From Niebla homalea (Eukaryota > Ascomycota > Lecanoromycetes > Lecanorales > Ramalinaceae): DNA of 64,000 bases. The DNA is taken from NCBI GenBank assembly GCA_019925105.1, contig JAHGAU010000022.1, positions 186,001 to 250,000 on the forward strand, written 5' to 3'. The notes beneath the pieces were generated by a model that was not told where the DNA came from, did not search any database, and worked only from the letters and a program-made list of their open reading frames with translations. The translations under genes and the position numbers were made by a program. This document shows, piece by piece, positions 22,073 to 33,887 of this stretch. Every line of letters starts with the position of its first letter. Position 1 is the first letter of the stretch.

Positions 22073-25000
22073 ATGACGTCTCATAGGCCAGACAGACCTT
22101 CTTACGGTCAAAGACTATTACCTCGGCTTTTGGATAAGTTGTCAGAGTCCAATCCTGACAGACTTTATGCATCCTATGCTTGCTCGGTCGACGTCTCCCA
22201 AGGGTTCCGCGATGTGAGCTTCCAGGATATGGCTCGTGCCACTAATGCTTTCGCTTGGTGGATGGAGGAGACCTTCGGCCGAAGCAGTGACTTTGAAACC
22301 CTGTCATACATGGGTATACCGGATCTTCGAGCCGCCATTATATTTCTCGCTTCTGTGAAGTGCGGCTACAAGGCATGTAAAACGCAATAATTGAATTGCA
22401 TGGATCACGAAGACTAAGCCTCCACGCCAGCTACTCCTCCTTTCCCAACGAAACGCTATACCCACCAACGTTTCATTGCTACAACAAACGGAATGTGACA
22501 AATTTCTGTTCTCTGGTGAGATGAGGCCAATCATCAAGGGAGTGCAAGCTGCCTTGAAAACCATCGACTGCCTGGAGGTGCCTTCTCTGGACGAGATGCT
22601 GGAAGCCGCACGCCAATACTATCCGTACAGCAAGACATTTGACACGGCCAAGCGGGATCCAATCGTCATCCTTCACTCGTCTGGCTCCACCGGTCAGCCT
22701 GTTTTGACCGTGGTGTGATGAATTTGCTGATCCATAGGTAGGAATTCCCAAACCCATCACGATGACGCATGGTACCTTCGCGACCATAGACAATGATCGT
22801 AATCTGCCTGTTGTTGAGGGGCGTAAGAACGGAGATGCCACCATATGGGACTTTCCTGGTGGGGGCAGATTCTTCTCTCCTTTCCCTCCTTCCCATGTAA
22901 GTGGCATGAGCGAGAAATAAAGTGAATTTAATGTTGAGCATCACCATCCAGTTGGCGGGTTTCACCGCAATAACAGGTAAACTTCCTCGACGACTATGTT
23001 GAGGCGATATGCTCTGACAGTCCTCGTTATCCTGTGAGGCCAATCTACTCAGAGGCATGCGCACCGATTTTTTGTCCCGCGCTAAGACCAGCAACTGGGT
23101 CAATGCTCAAGGAAGTCATGCAGCACCAGAAATTGAGAGCTTTATACTTGCCGCCTACATTGGCAGAGCAGCTTTTGTAGGAGCCAGGCGGCGTTGAGAA
23201 TTTTCGGGGCTTGGACTTCGTATGCTACGCTGGTGGGCCTTTGGCAACAGCAGCAGGAGACGAGATCAGTAAGGTGACCGATGTTTGTCAGATCTATGGT
23301 GGCACAGAGACAGGCCAGATTCATCAGCTTTTTCCGTCCAGAGAGGATTGGGGCTATATGGAATGGCACCCTACCGAGAAGCTGAGGATGGAGCCAGCGG
23401 AAGACGATGCTTACGAATTAGTGATGGATGTGAATTGCGATTCCGAAGGCATTTCCCATTTGAACCACAACTTTCCGGACATGACTCAGTATCGGACGAG
23501 AGATCTATTTAGGTCTCATCCAACAAAACTTCATCTTTGGCGATTTCATAGCCGAACAGATGATATAATAGTATTGTCCAACGGCGAGAAATTCAATCCA
23601 GTCCCCCTTGAAGTCATCATACAGGGTCATCCACAGGTGTCAGGTGCTCTGGCCATTGGGCAGGGTAGATTTCAAGCAGCCTTGATCGTTGAGGCCAATT
23701 CGGAAGTAGACGACAAGACTAAATTAAAAGAGAGTCTTTGGCCCTTGGTGGAACGAGGTAACATGCAACTTCCAAGCCAAGGTCGAATAAGTCGCTCGAA
23801 GATTTTGATCGCCAGCTCCGACAAGCCATTTCGACGTGCTGGCAAAGGGACCATTGTGCGTAAACTGACCGCAAAAGATTTTGCGACGGAGATCGAAGCA
23901 CTTTACAACGAGGATAGTCTCAGATCAGACCGTAACGACCCGAAGCTAAAAGCGTCATACAACCTTCAAGCCATCCAGGAATTCGTATCGGCAATGATTG
24001 CAGGGACGTTTCCGGGCCTCCAGATTAACAAGTCTGACGACCTGTACGCGATGGGACTTGACTCGCTGAAGACGCTGGAGATCGCGAGCTCATTGCGAGC
24101 GAGCCTCGCAACCCATGCTGCTGGCCAAGACATGTCTTGGCTAACAATCAAGATTGTTTACTCATGCCCATCTATTGATCAGCTCTCAGCTGTCATCTTT
24201 GATTTTCTCAACTCCGGACTCATACCTGAGCAAAAGAGTCCGACATTGAGGTGGGAACGACATGGGAAGATGTCTGCCCTTGTTGACAACTACACTGCTT
24301 CTCTTCCGCAGAGGGGTCAGCAAACGAGAGCCTTGCGAGGTGAAAGCTTCAGCATAGCTGTCATTGGATCAACAGGATCACTGGGCCTCAATCTACTCCG
24401 GAACTTGCTACAAGATCCTATGGTGTCAAAGGTTTACAGCTTAAATCGTGCAGCAGACGCTCAACAGAGAATCGAGGAGAATTTGAAAGGGTTTGGGATG
24501 GCTCCGGATTACTCACGGCTCGATTTCCTCACTGTCAGACTTGGAGAAGAGTTACTTGGCCTAACAGAATGCCAGGTTTCCAAGCTGAAGGAAGACGTTG
24601 ACGTGATCATCCATAATGCGTGGAAGGTGGACTTCAATCTACCTCTTCAAGCATTTGAGGCTGAAAACATACGCGCCACACGAAATGTAATTGACTTGAG
24701 CATTGCTAGTGAGAGACAGCCTCGCGTTGTTTTCATCTCCTCCGTGGCCTCCACAGGCAATTGGGCAGACGTTCACGGCAAAGAATCAACTATCCCGGAA
24801 GTGCCTTTGCAAGACTATGAAGTGGCATCGAGCATGGGTTATGGCGAGTCCAAGAACGTTGCGGAGCAAATACTGCATGTTGCTAGTCAGCGGTCCAGGC
24901 TTCCTGTTAGCATTCTGCGCCTGGGGCAAATTGCTGGTTCTACACAGTCAGAAGATCCTCCCTGGCCAGAGCAGGAATGGGTTCCCTCGCTGATAAAGAG

Positions 25001-25445
25001 TTCTAAATCGCAAGGTGTGCTGCCGAATGACCTTCCAAGTGTCGACTGGATTCCGGTCAACCTCATGGCTGACATAATTCTGGAAGTGGTTCACTCTGAC
25101 TACAAGTCTGGCGACAAAGAGATGATCTATAATCTTGTGAACCCTTGGCCAACCCCATGGTCGTCGCTTCTTGGAACAATCCAACAACACTTGGGGCCGC
25201 AAATCAACGTCCATTCCATCGAGGATTGGATGACGACTCTAGAACAAAAGCAGGCCATCGACAAAGACCCAATTTCTTCCACGCCTGTCTTGAAGTTCCG
25301 AGACTTCTTTACCAACTTAAGAACCGCAAAGGGGGCGGTACGGTATGATGTGCAGCATGGGTTGGAGATCAGCCAAAGTATGGCTCGTCTAGAGTCCGTA
25401 AAACCAGACTGGATGAAGACTTGGCTGAACCAATGGAACTTTTGA
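22073..25445 (+). pseudogene. NRPS-like carboxylate reductase (adenylation-thiolation-reductase), one in-frame stop
   Basis: Such enzymes activate a carboxylic acid as adenylate, load it on a phosphopantetheine carrier and release it as aldehyde or alcohol with NADPH. Exons read as 22073-22372, 22431-22692, 22742-22896, 22952-22976 and 23053(?)-25445; the sum is divisible by three and gives 1,044 codons, normal for the family. The first intron has a GC donor (GCATGT). The adenylation domain shows HSSGSTG, TMTHGTFAT, YGGTETGQ, YRTRDL and RTDDIIVLSNGEKFNP. The carrier is GLDSLKTLEIA with Ser codon 24,063-24,065. The reductase shows VIGSTGSLGLNLL, FISSVAS, YGESK and LRLGQIAG. Codon 290 is TAG (23,178-23,180) in ...LAEQLL-stop-EPGG, where relatives usually continue; CAG to TAG is RIP-like. 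The fourth intron's acceptor (23,052 or 23,020) is uncertain. Apart from that stop the long 3' exon is fully open, so decay is recent, or the stop is a sequencing or strain difference. Confidence 0.83.
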
Positions 25446-26266
25446 AAAAAAAGGTAATCGAACGAGAAGAGAGTATGGGCATTATTCTCAAGCCTTAGAG
25501 GATGGGTCCATTCATTTCCACTCTTTGGGGACAGCACTAGCATGTTCCGCTGGCGATCAAGGCTGGTCAATTCAGGCGCACGATGGAGAACGGGTGTATA
25601 GGCTAAGCACCTTGTGCGGTACTACTAGCGAAAGTCGCATGAATGCCATACAACCCATGTCAGATGGATGGGCCGTCCATCTATGCGCTTTCAAATGTTT
25701 TCAATGCAGATACGACATGCTCTCGTGGCGAGAAAGAAGTCAATAATAACCTTCCTGCTATAAGTCAATCCGATTGGTTTTGAAAGAGAGCTTCCATTTG
25801 TGGACCCTTTTCCGCCCCCTCTTACTTGCAGTGTGGACAGTTGGCGACTTGTACCAGATCAACGGCAATGACAGCCGACCCGAACTGGGATCCGTTGGTG
25901 GTGTCTCCACTTAATATGCATCAAGGAAGTGACCACTGACCAGCAACAAAGGTACTTTACGACATGCATTAGCCTATCGAAGATGCAGGTGTAGTATTGC
26001 TTTAAGGTACTCATGCCCTGGGTCGTATTCTCGATGCTGGTGAAATTGAGACGCCTTTAGACTCCTCGGAACTTTTTGCGATCGGGTGACGGACCACACC
26101 AAATAGGGTTAACCCTTTCGCGCATCCTTCCAGCCTGCAGATTGCACCGCCGCACTTCGAGCCTCGTACCTTACAACTCTCTCGTCCACTCTTTCATCCT
26201 TTCAATAGACTCTCCCAGAAATGCCGCGTGAACGTGTACGATTTACGACGGCGCTTGTACAACACC
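25446..26266. other. Intergenic region
   Basis: Unique, base-balanced DNA with no gene I can support. A frame of 73 codons at 25,525-25,746 has no domain and no good start context. The stretch serves as 3' flank of the reductase gene and promoter of the next gene. Confidence 0.5.
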
Positions 26267-27532
26267 ATGGCAACACTTGATCCACATACTACACCGGCAT
26301 TGCCTCCTCCTCACGGAAGAGAGCCGAATTTGGTCGACCCAGAATCCCTTATAACAATCCTCATTGCCACGACCGTGATATGTATCTGCTTTACAACTTT
26401 CGTTACGTTGGCCCGTCTTATGGTGAAGCTGTCAGGAGCCACAAGAACGTATTGGGAAGATTGTCAGTATTAACCCAGCGCAGCTCTTGCTGTATGGGAC
26501 CGATTCATTAATCATACACAGATGTTGCATTTGTTGCATGGGTACAATCAATCTTTACAGTTGACATTTTGGCAAGGATGTCTTGGTGAGCATGATTTTG
26601 ACTTCATACAGGGTGCTTTCATGGCATATAACGGTCTCCAGATCTATGCCGCCGACTTGGGCGAGGGCCGCCATCAGTGGGACGTCAGTGTGGCAAACCT
26701 CACAGATCTACTCCTTGTAAGCATTGATCGTTTTCTCTCTTGCATGTCTTTCATTTCCCCCGAGAGAGTCTCCTCTAAGCTGACATGTCATCTTGATGAC
26801 CTGATTGCAGGTTTTAAATGCGATTGAGCTTCTGTATGGGCCCGCAATCTTCGTCGCCAAGCTCACCATTCTCCTCCAATTCATTCGCATATTCTGTCCA
26901 GCCAAGACAGGAGTATTCTATCAGTACATTCGTGGTCTGATTTGGGCAAACCTGATCTTCTATCTCGTGGACACATTGGTCCTCGCATTTGCATGCACAC
27001 CTAGGTCGAAAATCAACTATCCCGACGTGCCAGGACATTGCATTAATAGTGAAGTCAATTTCATCATCACAGGCGCCTGGAATGTCTTCTCTGACACCTC
27101 AATCCTATGTCTTCCAGTATCCTCGGTATGGAAACTGCAGATTGCGACGAAGAAAAAATTGTGGCTGTCGGCTGTGTTCGGCACAGGGGTTTTGTGGGCT
27201 CCGGTCACGATCTTGAGGGTACGGAATGGTGCTGACTATTGGACAGCGCTTGTATTGCAAGTGTGATACGCCTCGTCTACAGCGTGCAGATGGCACATAT
27301 GACCGACACGACCTACATCATCGGCAAGGTAGCCAAAAGATCTTTGCCTCTTCGCGGTCTGCCTCTCCATCACGCTGGGGGGCATTCAGAGTGCCATTCT
27401 GCAAACGGTCAATGGGGTTCTTTCACTGGATCTCGCCATCCCGATTACCAAGGTCGAAAATTTGTCGTCATACCCACCGCTTGCTTGTGCGATTTCATGT
27501 TTATTTGCATCCGTTCTAGCGCGCTTGATTAA
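26267..27532 (+). pseudogene. Fungal rhodopsin-domain integral membrane protein, 3'-truncated
   Basis: It belongs to the large fungal-specific seven-helix family often called rhodopsin-like or SAT4-like; the biochemical role is unknown, and members are common near metabolite clusters. Exons: 26267-26462, 26522-26541, 26612-26716, 26811-27193 and 27247 onward, joined in frame by introns of 53-94 bp. The ATG at 26,267 has an A at -3. Family features: first helix ESLITILIATTVICICF, then RTYWEDYVAFVAW, EGRHQWDVS, LLYGPAIFVAKLTILLQF, GAWNVFSDTSILCLPV and FACIASVIRLVYSVQ, ending with MTDTTYIIGK. Homology stops at about 27,328, where the last part of helix 7 and the cytoplasmic tail should follow. 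Instead the frame continues for about 65 residues in the wrong frame of the adjoining transporter gene and stops at 27,530. No conserved lysine or retinal chemistry is claimed. Confidence 0.78.
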
Positions 27533-28970
27533 CAAAAGGCCAGTCTATCTAATTTCAACTACTATCTTTCTGGTTTCCACTGTATAGTGTGCTCTGGTCG
27601 GAAAGGACTATGGAAGTTTTTTTGCTGCTAGATTCATCTCCGGGCTAGGTCTTGGGGCCTACGAGGCTATCGTGTTGTCAAGCGTGGGAGACTTGTACTT
27701 TGTACGTTGCATTCCGTAATAGTTTTAACCAGCTCACGCTCACGATGCTAGGTACATCAACGTGGCAAACGAATTGCACTCCTCAATGTCATGTCCCTGG
27801 GCCCCGTCAACCTCTCTCCTTTGATCAGCGGCTACGTCGCGGACAAGTATGGTTGGCGCATGAACTTTTGTTTTTGACAGCTTTCACCGCTGCTGCACTA
27901 CTCTTGATCAACTTCGCTGCGCCAGAAACAACATAAAATCGACCCATAGTCTACGAGACCGACGTTACATCCGTTGCGAGTGCGAGGCAGAGCAGAAGCG
28001 TGCAAGAAACCACGTCAGAGACCAAAGAGCACGGAAATAAGCATTCGTCATCCTCTCTCGAACGAGAGGTTCCCATGATGGAGACCAGCACGAACGAATT
28101 GCCCCAGTCATATTGGCAGGAACTTCGGCCGTTTCGCGGCATCGAGGCGAGGGACAATCCCTTCGTACTTCTCGTCCGTTTATTCGCCTGCGCCTGCTAC
28201 CCAGCCGTCTTCTGGTCCTTTTTGGTCGGCGGCACCTACGTCGCATGGGTAAGCACAAGCAAAGAAGGGCCAAGCTCCCGGTCACATCTGCCTCTTTAAC
28301 ACATCCTCACAGTTCATTGCCCTAACGGTCGTCGTGGCCCAAATCTTCTCGCCCCCACCAATCGCCTATACTCCGTCCCAGCTCGGCCACCTGAACGCCT
28401 TCCCTGCGGTCGGGGCCTTCATGGCCTTCGTCATCATGGGCCTTCGTCATCATGGGCCTTCTTGCCGACAGCACCGCAAAACTCGCCGCTCGACGTAACA
28501 GGGGCGTCTACGAACCCGAATTCCGCCTTTACCTCATCTGCTTCGGGCTCTTCATCGGAATTCCGGGTCTGGCGCTCTTCGGGTGGTACGCCAGCACGGC
28601 GACGCCGGAGCACCCGATCGACTGGGTGGTGATGAGTTTCATTTACGGTATGGTGATCTTCACCACCGTGACACAGCAGAGCAACACCTTTGCCTACCTG
28701 CTGGATGCCCATCGGGACATCAGCGTCGAGACAGCCGTTTTCTCGGTTATGTTACGGAACTTCTTTAACTTCGGCGCGAGCAAGTTTCTGCCTGCTTGGC
28801 TGCTGAGAAGCGGGCCAGCGAATACGTTTTATGCAATTGCAGGCATCCAGGCAGCGCTGATGCTCACGACGGTGCCGTTATATCTTTACGGGAAGGTTAT
28901 TCGGGACTTCTACCACCGCTATAGCCTTTTCAGGCTTTTGCATATAGATGTGGGAAACCGGCTTAATTAA
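27337..28970 (+). pseudogene. MFS transporter, 5'-truncated and multiply broken
   Basis: Major facilitator transporter of the fungal drug/metabolite exporter kind. Homology begins abruptly at DLCLFAVCLSITLGGIQ (first membrane helix) immediately after the rhodopsin-like fragment; the start codon and cytoplasmic N-terminus are missing. Further landmarks are LINKRPVYLISTTIFLV, RFISGLGLGAYEAIVLSSVGD, GYVADKYGWRMNF, a charged loop ending in WQELRPFRG, and the C-terminal helices to VGNRLN. Introns at 27,702-27,751 and 28,249-28,312 are still recognisable. Breaks: TAG at 27,585-27,587 where Trp is expected (TGG to TAG, RIP type), one missing base after 27,870, TAA at 27,934-27,936, and a 16-bp duplication at 28,426-28,457 that shifts the frame. 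No functional product is expected. Confidence 0.85.
28426..28457 (+). repeat. 16-bp tandem duplication inside the MFS pseudogene
   Basis: CTTCGTCATCATGGGC occurs at 28,426-28,441 and again at 28,442-28,457. Removing one copy restores continuity between the helix ending FVIMG and LLADSTAKLAAR, so the duplication is a +1 frameshift mutation relative to the ancestral gene. Confidence 0.88.
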
Positions 28971-30090
28971 CGTAATGGAGAAGAAGCCTAGTGGGCTCAT
29001 ACAACTGAGGAGGGAGATGCATCTCCATTGTATGTTCAAAGACAGATAACACTGCTAGGCTAGTTAATGTCTTCGGTCTTCGTAATTCATCCCTGCACTC
29101 TTAATCCTGCGTTATATCTCTCTCTTCAAGCTATTTGGTCTAAGAGCGTTCTCCTGATGCAGCTTTGGTCTGGAACTATGTCCGTCAATGTCTTGCCCAA
29201 CGATGTAGGGGCACTGCGCTGTGGCGCCCCCTTTATGAAGTAGAATATGTCGGAAACAAAAATTTAAAGAAAAGAGAGGGTAGTTGCCTCAAAGATCGAA
29301 GCAGAGTATACCACCAACAAGATCACGCATTGCCAGTTAAGTGAAAAACAGGCTTCTAAAGCTCGTTTTAGTAGATATTATGTTATCTCGAAGACGAATA
29401 TAAGTGGTCCTGCCAGAAGCTTATTGACTGTGTGAGCCTTTGGTACAGCTGTGGAATGTTAGCGGCCTCTGGAGAGAAATTGTCAGACGTGAGGACGCAT
29501 GAGTGGGGATGGGGTAGGTATGGATTGAGTGTATTGAGTGTGTGTCTCACCTCTATGTAGGAAGGATGAATCTATCTGCATGAAATACCCGGGTGGTATG
29601 AGATGTACGGCCAGGTGATGATATCTACACGCGCTATGGTAGTGTCTTGGCACCGCTCGCATGACGGCTCAGTGACGCTCCATGCAGCACCACCACCATG
29701 CCTGCACCCAGGCTGACAGAAATCCATGGAGAGGGTTGGGTACATCGCACGTTGCTAGGAAGTTTTCGTAAAGGTCGTCTTGGGCCATTTGCGGAGAGAC
29801 TGGAAGGATCTCTAAGGAAGAAGTAGATTCCTGGAACTGAACATTTTTGATCGAAGTGATACTATAAGCAACGGGTCAGGAGACGAATTATATCGTGTAA
29901 GGTTGGCATCGTACATCTAGACCCAAGATGTGCTTACGGGTGTTCACATTGATTAAGATCACAAACCTTAGGAGTCGGAGATATTGAGAATGGTTTTTGT
30001 GGTCGCTATGAGGAGTGAGTGAGTGCATAGCAGAATCAGAAGTATTCAGACTGAGGCAATGTAACGTCTTGAACGGTCCATGTTACCAAA
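28971..30090. other. Gene-free right edge of the island
   Basis: About 1.1 kb of base-balanced sequence after the transporter pseudogene. No open frame of significance and no known gene. It contains an unmutated copy of dispersed repeat R (29,590-29,670). The transition to RIP-type AT-rich DNA is abrupt at about 30,090-30,110. Confidence 0.6.
29590..29670. repeat. Dispersed repeat R, unmutated copy
   Basis: The phrase GATGTACGGCCAGGTGATGA and the following 60 bp match 61,110-61,180 (GATGTACGGTTAGGTAATGA...) and 14,345-14,420. The 61-kb copy differs almost only by C-to-T and G-to-A, so it is the RIP-mutated form of the sequence kept intact here. Confidence 0.7.
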
Positions 30091-33000
30091 CTGAGTCTTA
30101 ATGATTAAGCTATTTTAATTACAATAATATTAACGCCGCTATATCGCTATTAAGTCTTAATTGGAATATAAGTAATTAATAAGCTTAACTATCACTTTAT
30201 ATACGAAACTCTTAATAATAATCGTTAATTATCGCTCCCTTAATATAGAAGCGAATAAAGAGATAAAGGAACTTTACCTACGCCTATAATCCAAATATCT
30301 TACTTAATAGGTTTTTAAGCAGATACTTATTTACATTATATTTTTCTCAATATTAAATATAGTTTAACGCTTTAAGTACCTATTTAACAATATTCTTTAT
30401 ATATATAGTAAATATTCATATTACTTCTTCCTTAAATAAAACTTACTTAAGGGTAAGTATTTTAATTTTAATGATTATTCTATAAGATATATAATAAAAA
30501 CTTTATATATACTTAATATAATCGTAATCAGACGGTTTATTAATAATCCGTATAACTGTTTAATTGTTTAATTGTTAATCTATAAAATATTAAAGTATAT
30601 ATTATTATTAAAGTAACTTATTTTATAAAGAAATAAATTAAAGAATAAAGCTTTTTATATAACTTTATAAAATATATTATTTTTAAACTTAATCAATAAA
30701 GTGATTACGGTATTTTATTAATAAAAATAAATTAAAATAAATCTGTTTTAATATTAAAATATATAAATTAATATAGATTAAAACTTCTTTCTAACGTTAA
30801 TATAAAATATATTTATATATTTAATAAACTTTTTCTTTTTCTTTAATAAGATTATAATATATATTAATATTATGACTTATGTTAAAATACTTAGTTATAT
30901 ATTTAATTACGTTAATACAAATAATTATTAAGTTTATAATAAAGCTTTTTTACTTTATTAATAAAAAAAAAGAACTTCATATTATATCATTTAAGTTATT
31001 TATTATAAATTATTTATATAAATACATATATAACTTTTATTTCATTTCCGTTACTTTATATCCTTTAAATACTTACTTTAATATTATATTTTTTACTATC
31101 AAAATATATTATTTTTTATTAAAATAAAATTTTATATTTTTTTTTTCAATATAAATCAATTAAATAATATAAACGGAACGATTAAATTAATTACGTATAA
31201 ATTTATATTTAAATAATATAGAATTTTTTTACTCTTTTAAATAAAAGTATTCTTTAAGAACGTTTTTAAGTTATCAAAGAACTAATTTATTATTAATAAT
31301 AATAAATATATTATTTATATGAATAATATTGATTAATTGATTGATTGATTTATACACGAATTTAACTAAGCTAATTTCGGCGTTCTATATCGCTAATAGC
31401 TTAACCACCGTATTTACTCCCGCGTAAGAACGAGATTTAATTTATTTTTTAATTTTATCGTATTTACGGGAAGGGGAAACCGTAACCGGATCAATTTTAG
31501 CTTATTTTAATATGTATTAACCCGATTTAAATAGAAACCTTACTTTATAGTTACTTATTATATTATTACGACTAAAATCCATTTTACTTTTAACTATTAA
31601 TAGCCTTAATTTACTATCTTAAGCCGGAAATTCATTATTAAAATAACGTAATTCTTAAGTACGGGGAACTTATTAAGCCTAATCGGGGGATAAGTCCGAC
31701 CGCGGATTTACTCCTCTTAACGGTAGTAAAGTAACGTAGTTACGTTACCTTTTTACTTTAACCACCCCCTTAAATTTTCTCTTATAACTGGTTTAATTAC
31801 GTAAATAAAAGAAACCATTTACTTTCAATATTAAAATCCTATAATCTTTTTTTATTAGTCTTAAAATCATAATTAGGCTTGAATAGGTTAATTACTTAAT
31901 ACCGGTAAATTATCGGCTTTTATTACTGTTTTATGTATATTAACTACGTAATTTACCGGATAAGGTTTAAAGGCTCTTAATGAAAGTTATCCCTTACCCT
32001 TAAAATATTTAATTATTCTATAGTTTATCTTCCGTACGTAAAAACGCCATTTCGCCACGCTCGCCCCCATATAAATAATATAAATAATAAGAATAATATC
32101 CTTATTAAAGTAACATAATATAAGATAATCTTTAAGTATATATTTAAATCTTAACAGTTTAGGTAGTTTCCGTAATATAAAATATTATTTAAGTAAAGTT
32201 TATTTAAAATTATATACAATCTTTTAAAACTAATATATTAATTATTTATTATGCAATTCAATCTTTATAAAACTATATAATCACTTTATCTAAATCCAGT
32301 TTTTAAAAATGATTTCAAGAGGAAGTTAATATTATAATAAGTATATTTATTTTAAGGTTATCTTAAAGTATAATTATAAGTAATAAATATTAACTTATAA
32401 ATTTTATTAAAGTTAAAAAGGTTAATAAGTAATCCTTTATTCATTATTAACGGAATTCTTTTATTATTTGATAAGGTTTATGATTAAGATTTATTCATTT
32501 ATAAATTTAACTTTATATTATAGTATTCATTATTTTAATATAAACTTTACGTTTAATAATATTAATAAAAGTTCTCAAATGTTATATATATTTATATAAT
32601 TTAAGCTTAATCTTAAAGGCGTTAAGTTATTTTTTATTATTTAGGTCTTTAAAAGTAATATAAATATTAAGTTAAAAAAGATTAGTTAAAATAATACTCT
32701 AAGCTTTATGAATGAAAATATAAATTCTTAAATATATAAAAGTCACTTTTTTATTATTAGTTTTCATTCTTAAAAAAATTTATAATATTTACATATTCCT
32801 CTTTTTAATTGACGTTTTAGAAACTTATTTTTGTTTTCCATATTTAAGTCGGTAACGTTATTACCTTGACTCTTAATTTTATAAATAGAATAAAAGTCGG
32901 TTTCATTATGATCGGACTTATATTAAAATAGTAGATCTTTAATATTTGGAAAATATTTAAGATTTAAAGAACTTAAAGGATATAATAATATATTTAAAAT

Positions 33001-33887
33001 ACTTAATTAAACTTTCCTTAAAGCATTTAAATCTAAACTATTACTTTTTTGTTCTTTACTTATTACCGCTGTTATTATTATTGTTAATAATAATATTAAT
33101 AAATATATAATTAACATCATTAGATTTTTCTTTATTTTTAACTATAATTTAAGATAAGTATAGGTTAATATAATTTTCTTCAATTCAAATTTTAAAGTTA
33201 ATATTAATGTAAAGCTTTATAACTTTTAAATTAATATTTTTTACTTTTATATTTAAACTTACTTAGGTTTAGTTTATAATAATAATACGTAAAATACTTA
33301 AATAAACGTAAATAAATAATAATAAAATTTTCTGTTATTAAAGCTTAAAGTTATATTACGTTTTTAATAACTTTTTTGAATAACCGGTTTTTTAAAGAAA
33401 TTAAATAAACAAAAGCTTTATTTTAAAAATTTCAAGTTGTATTAATTATATAAAAAACAATTTTACTCTATTAAAATAAATGCGGAAACTGCGCTTATGA
33501 ATTCTTGAAGTTAAAATAAATCCGTTTTTATTATTTTAATATTAATAATAATTTTTAGGTTGTATTTAAAAACGTTTGTTCCGTAATAAGCGAAACGTTC
33601 CTATAATTAATCCTATAATACCGGTCTAAATAAGTATATTATTAATATCTTATTAATAATTATAGATTAACGTTTTATTATTACGTTTTAGTCGAAAATT
33701 AATTTAATAAAAACCTTACGGTTATTTAAATTAAAGATTTATTATTATTTTTATCCTATAATAATTTTATAACCTTTTTTATTGAAAGGTTTCAAGGAAA
33801 TAAGGTTATTCTTTATTTTAAGGGCATACTATATATTCGTTAACTTAATTAACTTTATTTTACGTTAAAAACCAATTAGAATGTAAT
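30091..33887. other. Right AT-rich compartment, proximal part, no gene
   Basis: Very AT-rich DNA with stops throughout. At 31,331-31,400 an inverted copy of the family X terminus is present (CTAATTTCGGCGTTCTATAT preceded by ATTAATTGATTGATTGA). A short frame at 30,879-31,127 is an AT-rich chance ORF (Ile/Phe/Tyr/Leu-rich). Nothing else could be resolved. Confidence 0.5.

Noticed and set aside
22897..23103. Minus-strand frame overlapping the adenylation domain introns
   Set aside because: It has no domain, whereas the plus strand encodes clear adenylation motifs on both sides.
25525..25746. A 73-codon frame between the reductase and rhodopsin-like genes
   Set aside because: Isolated, without a domain, and next to unremarkable intergenic sequence; not enough to call a gene.
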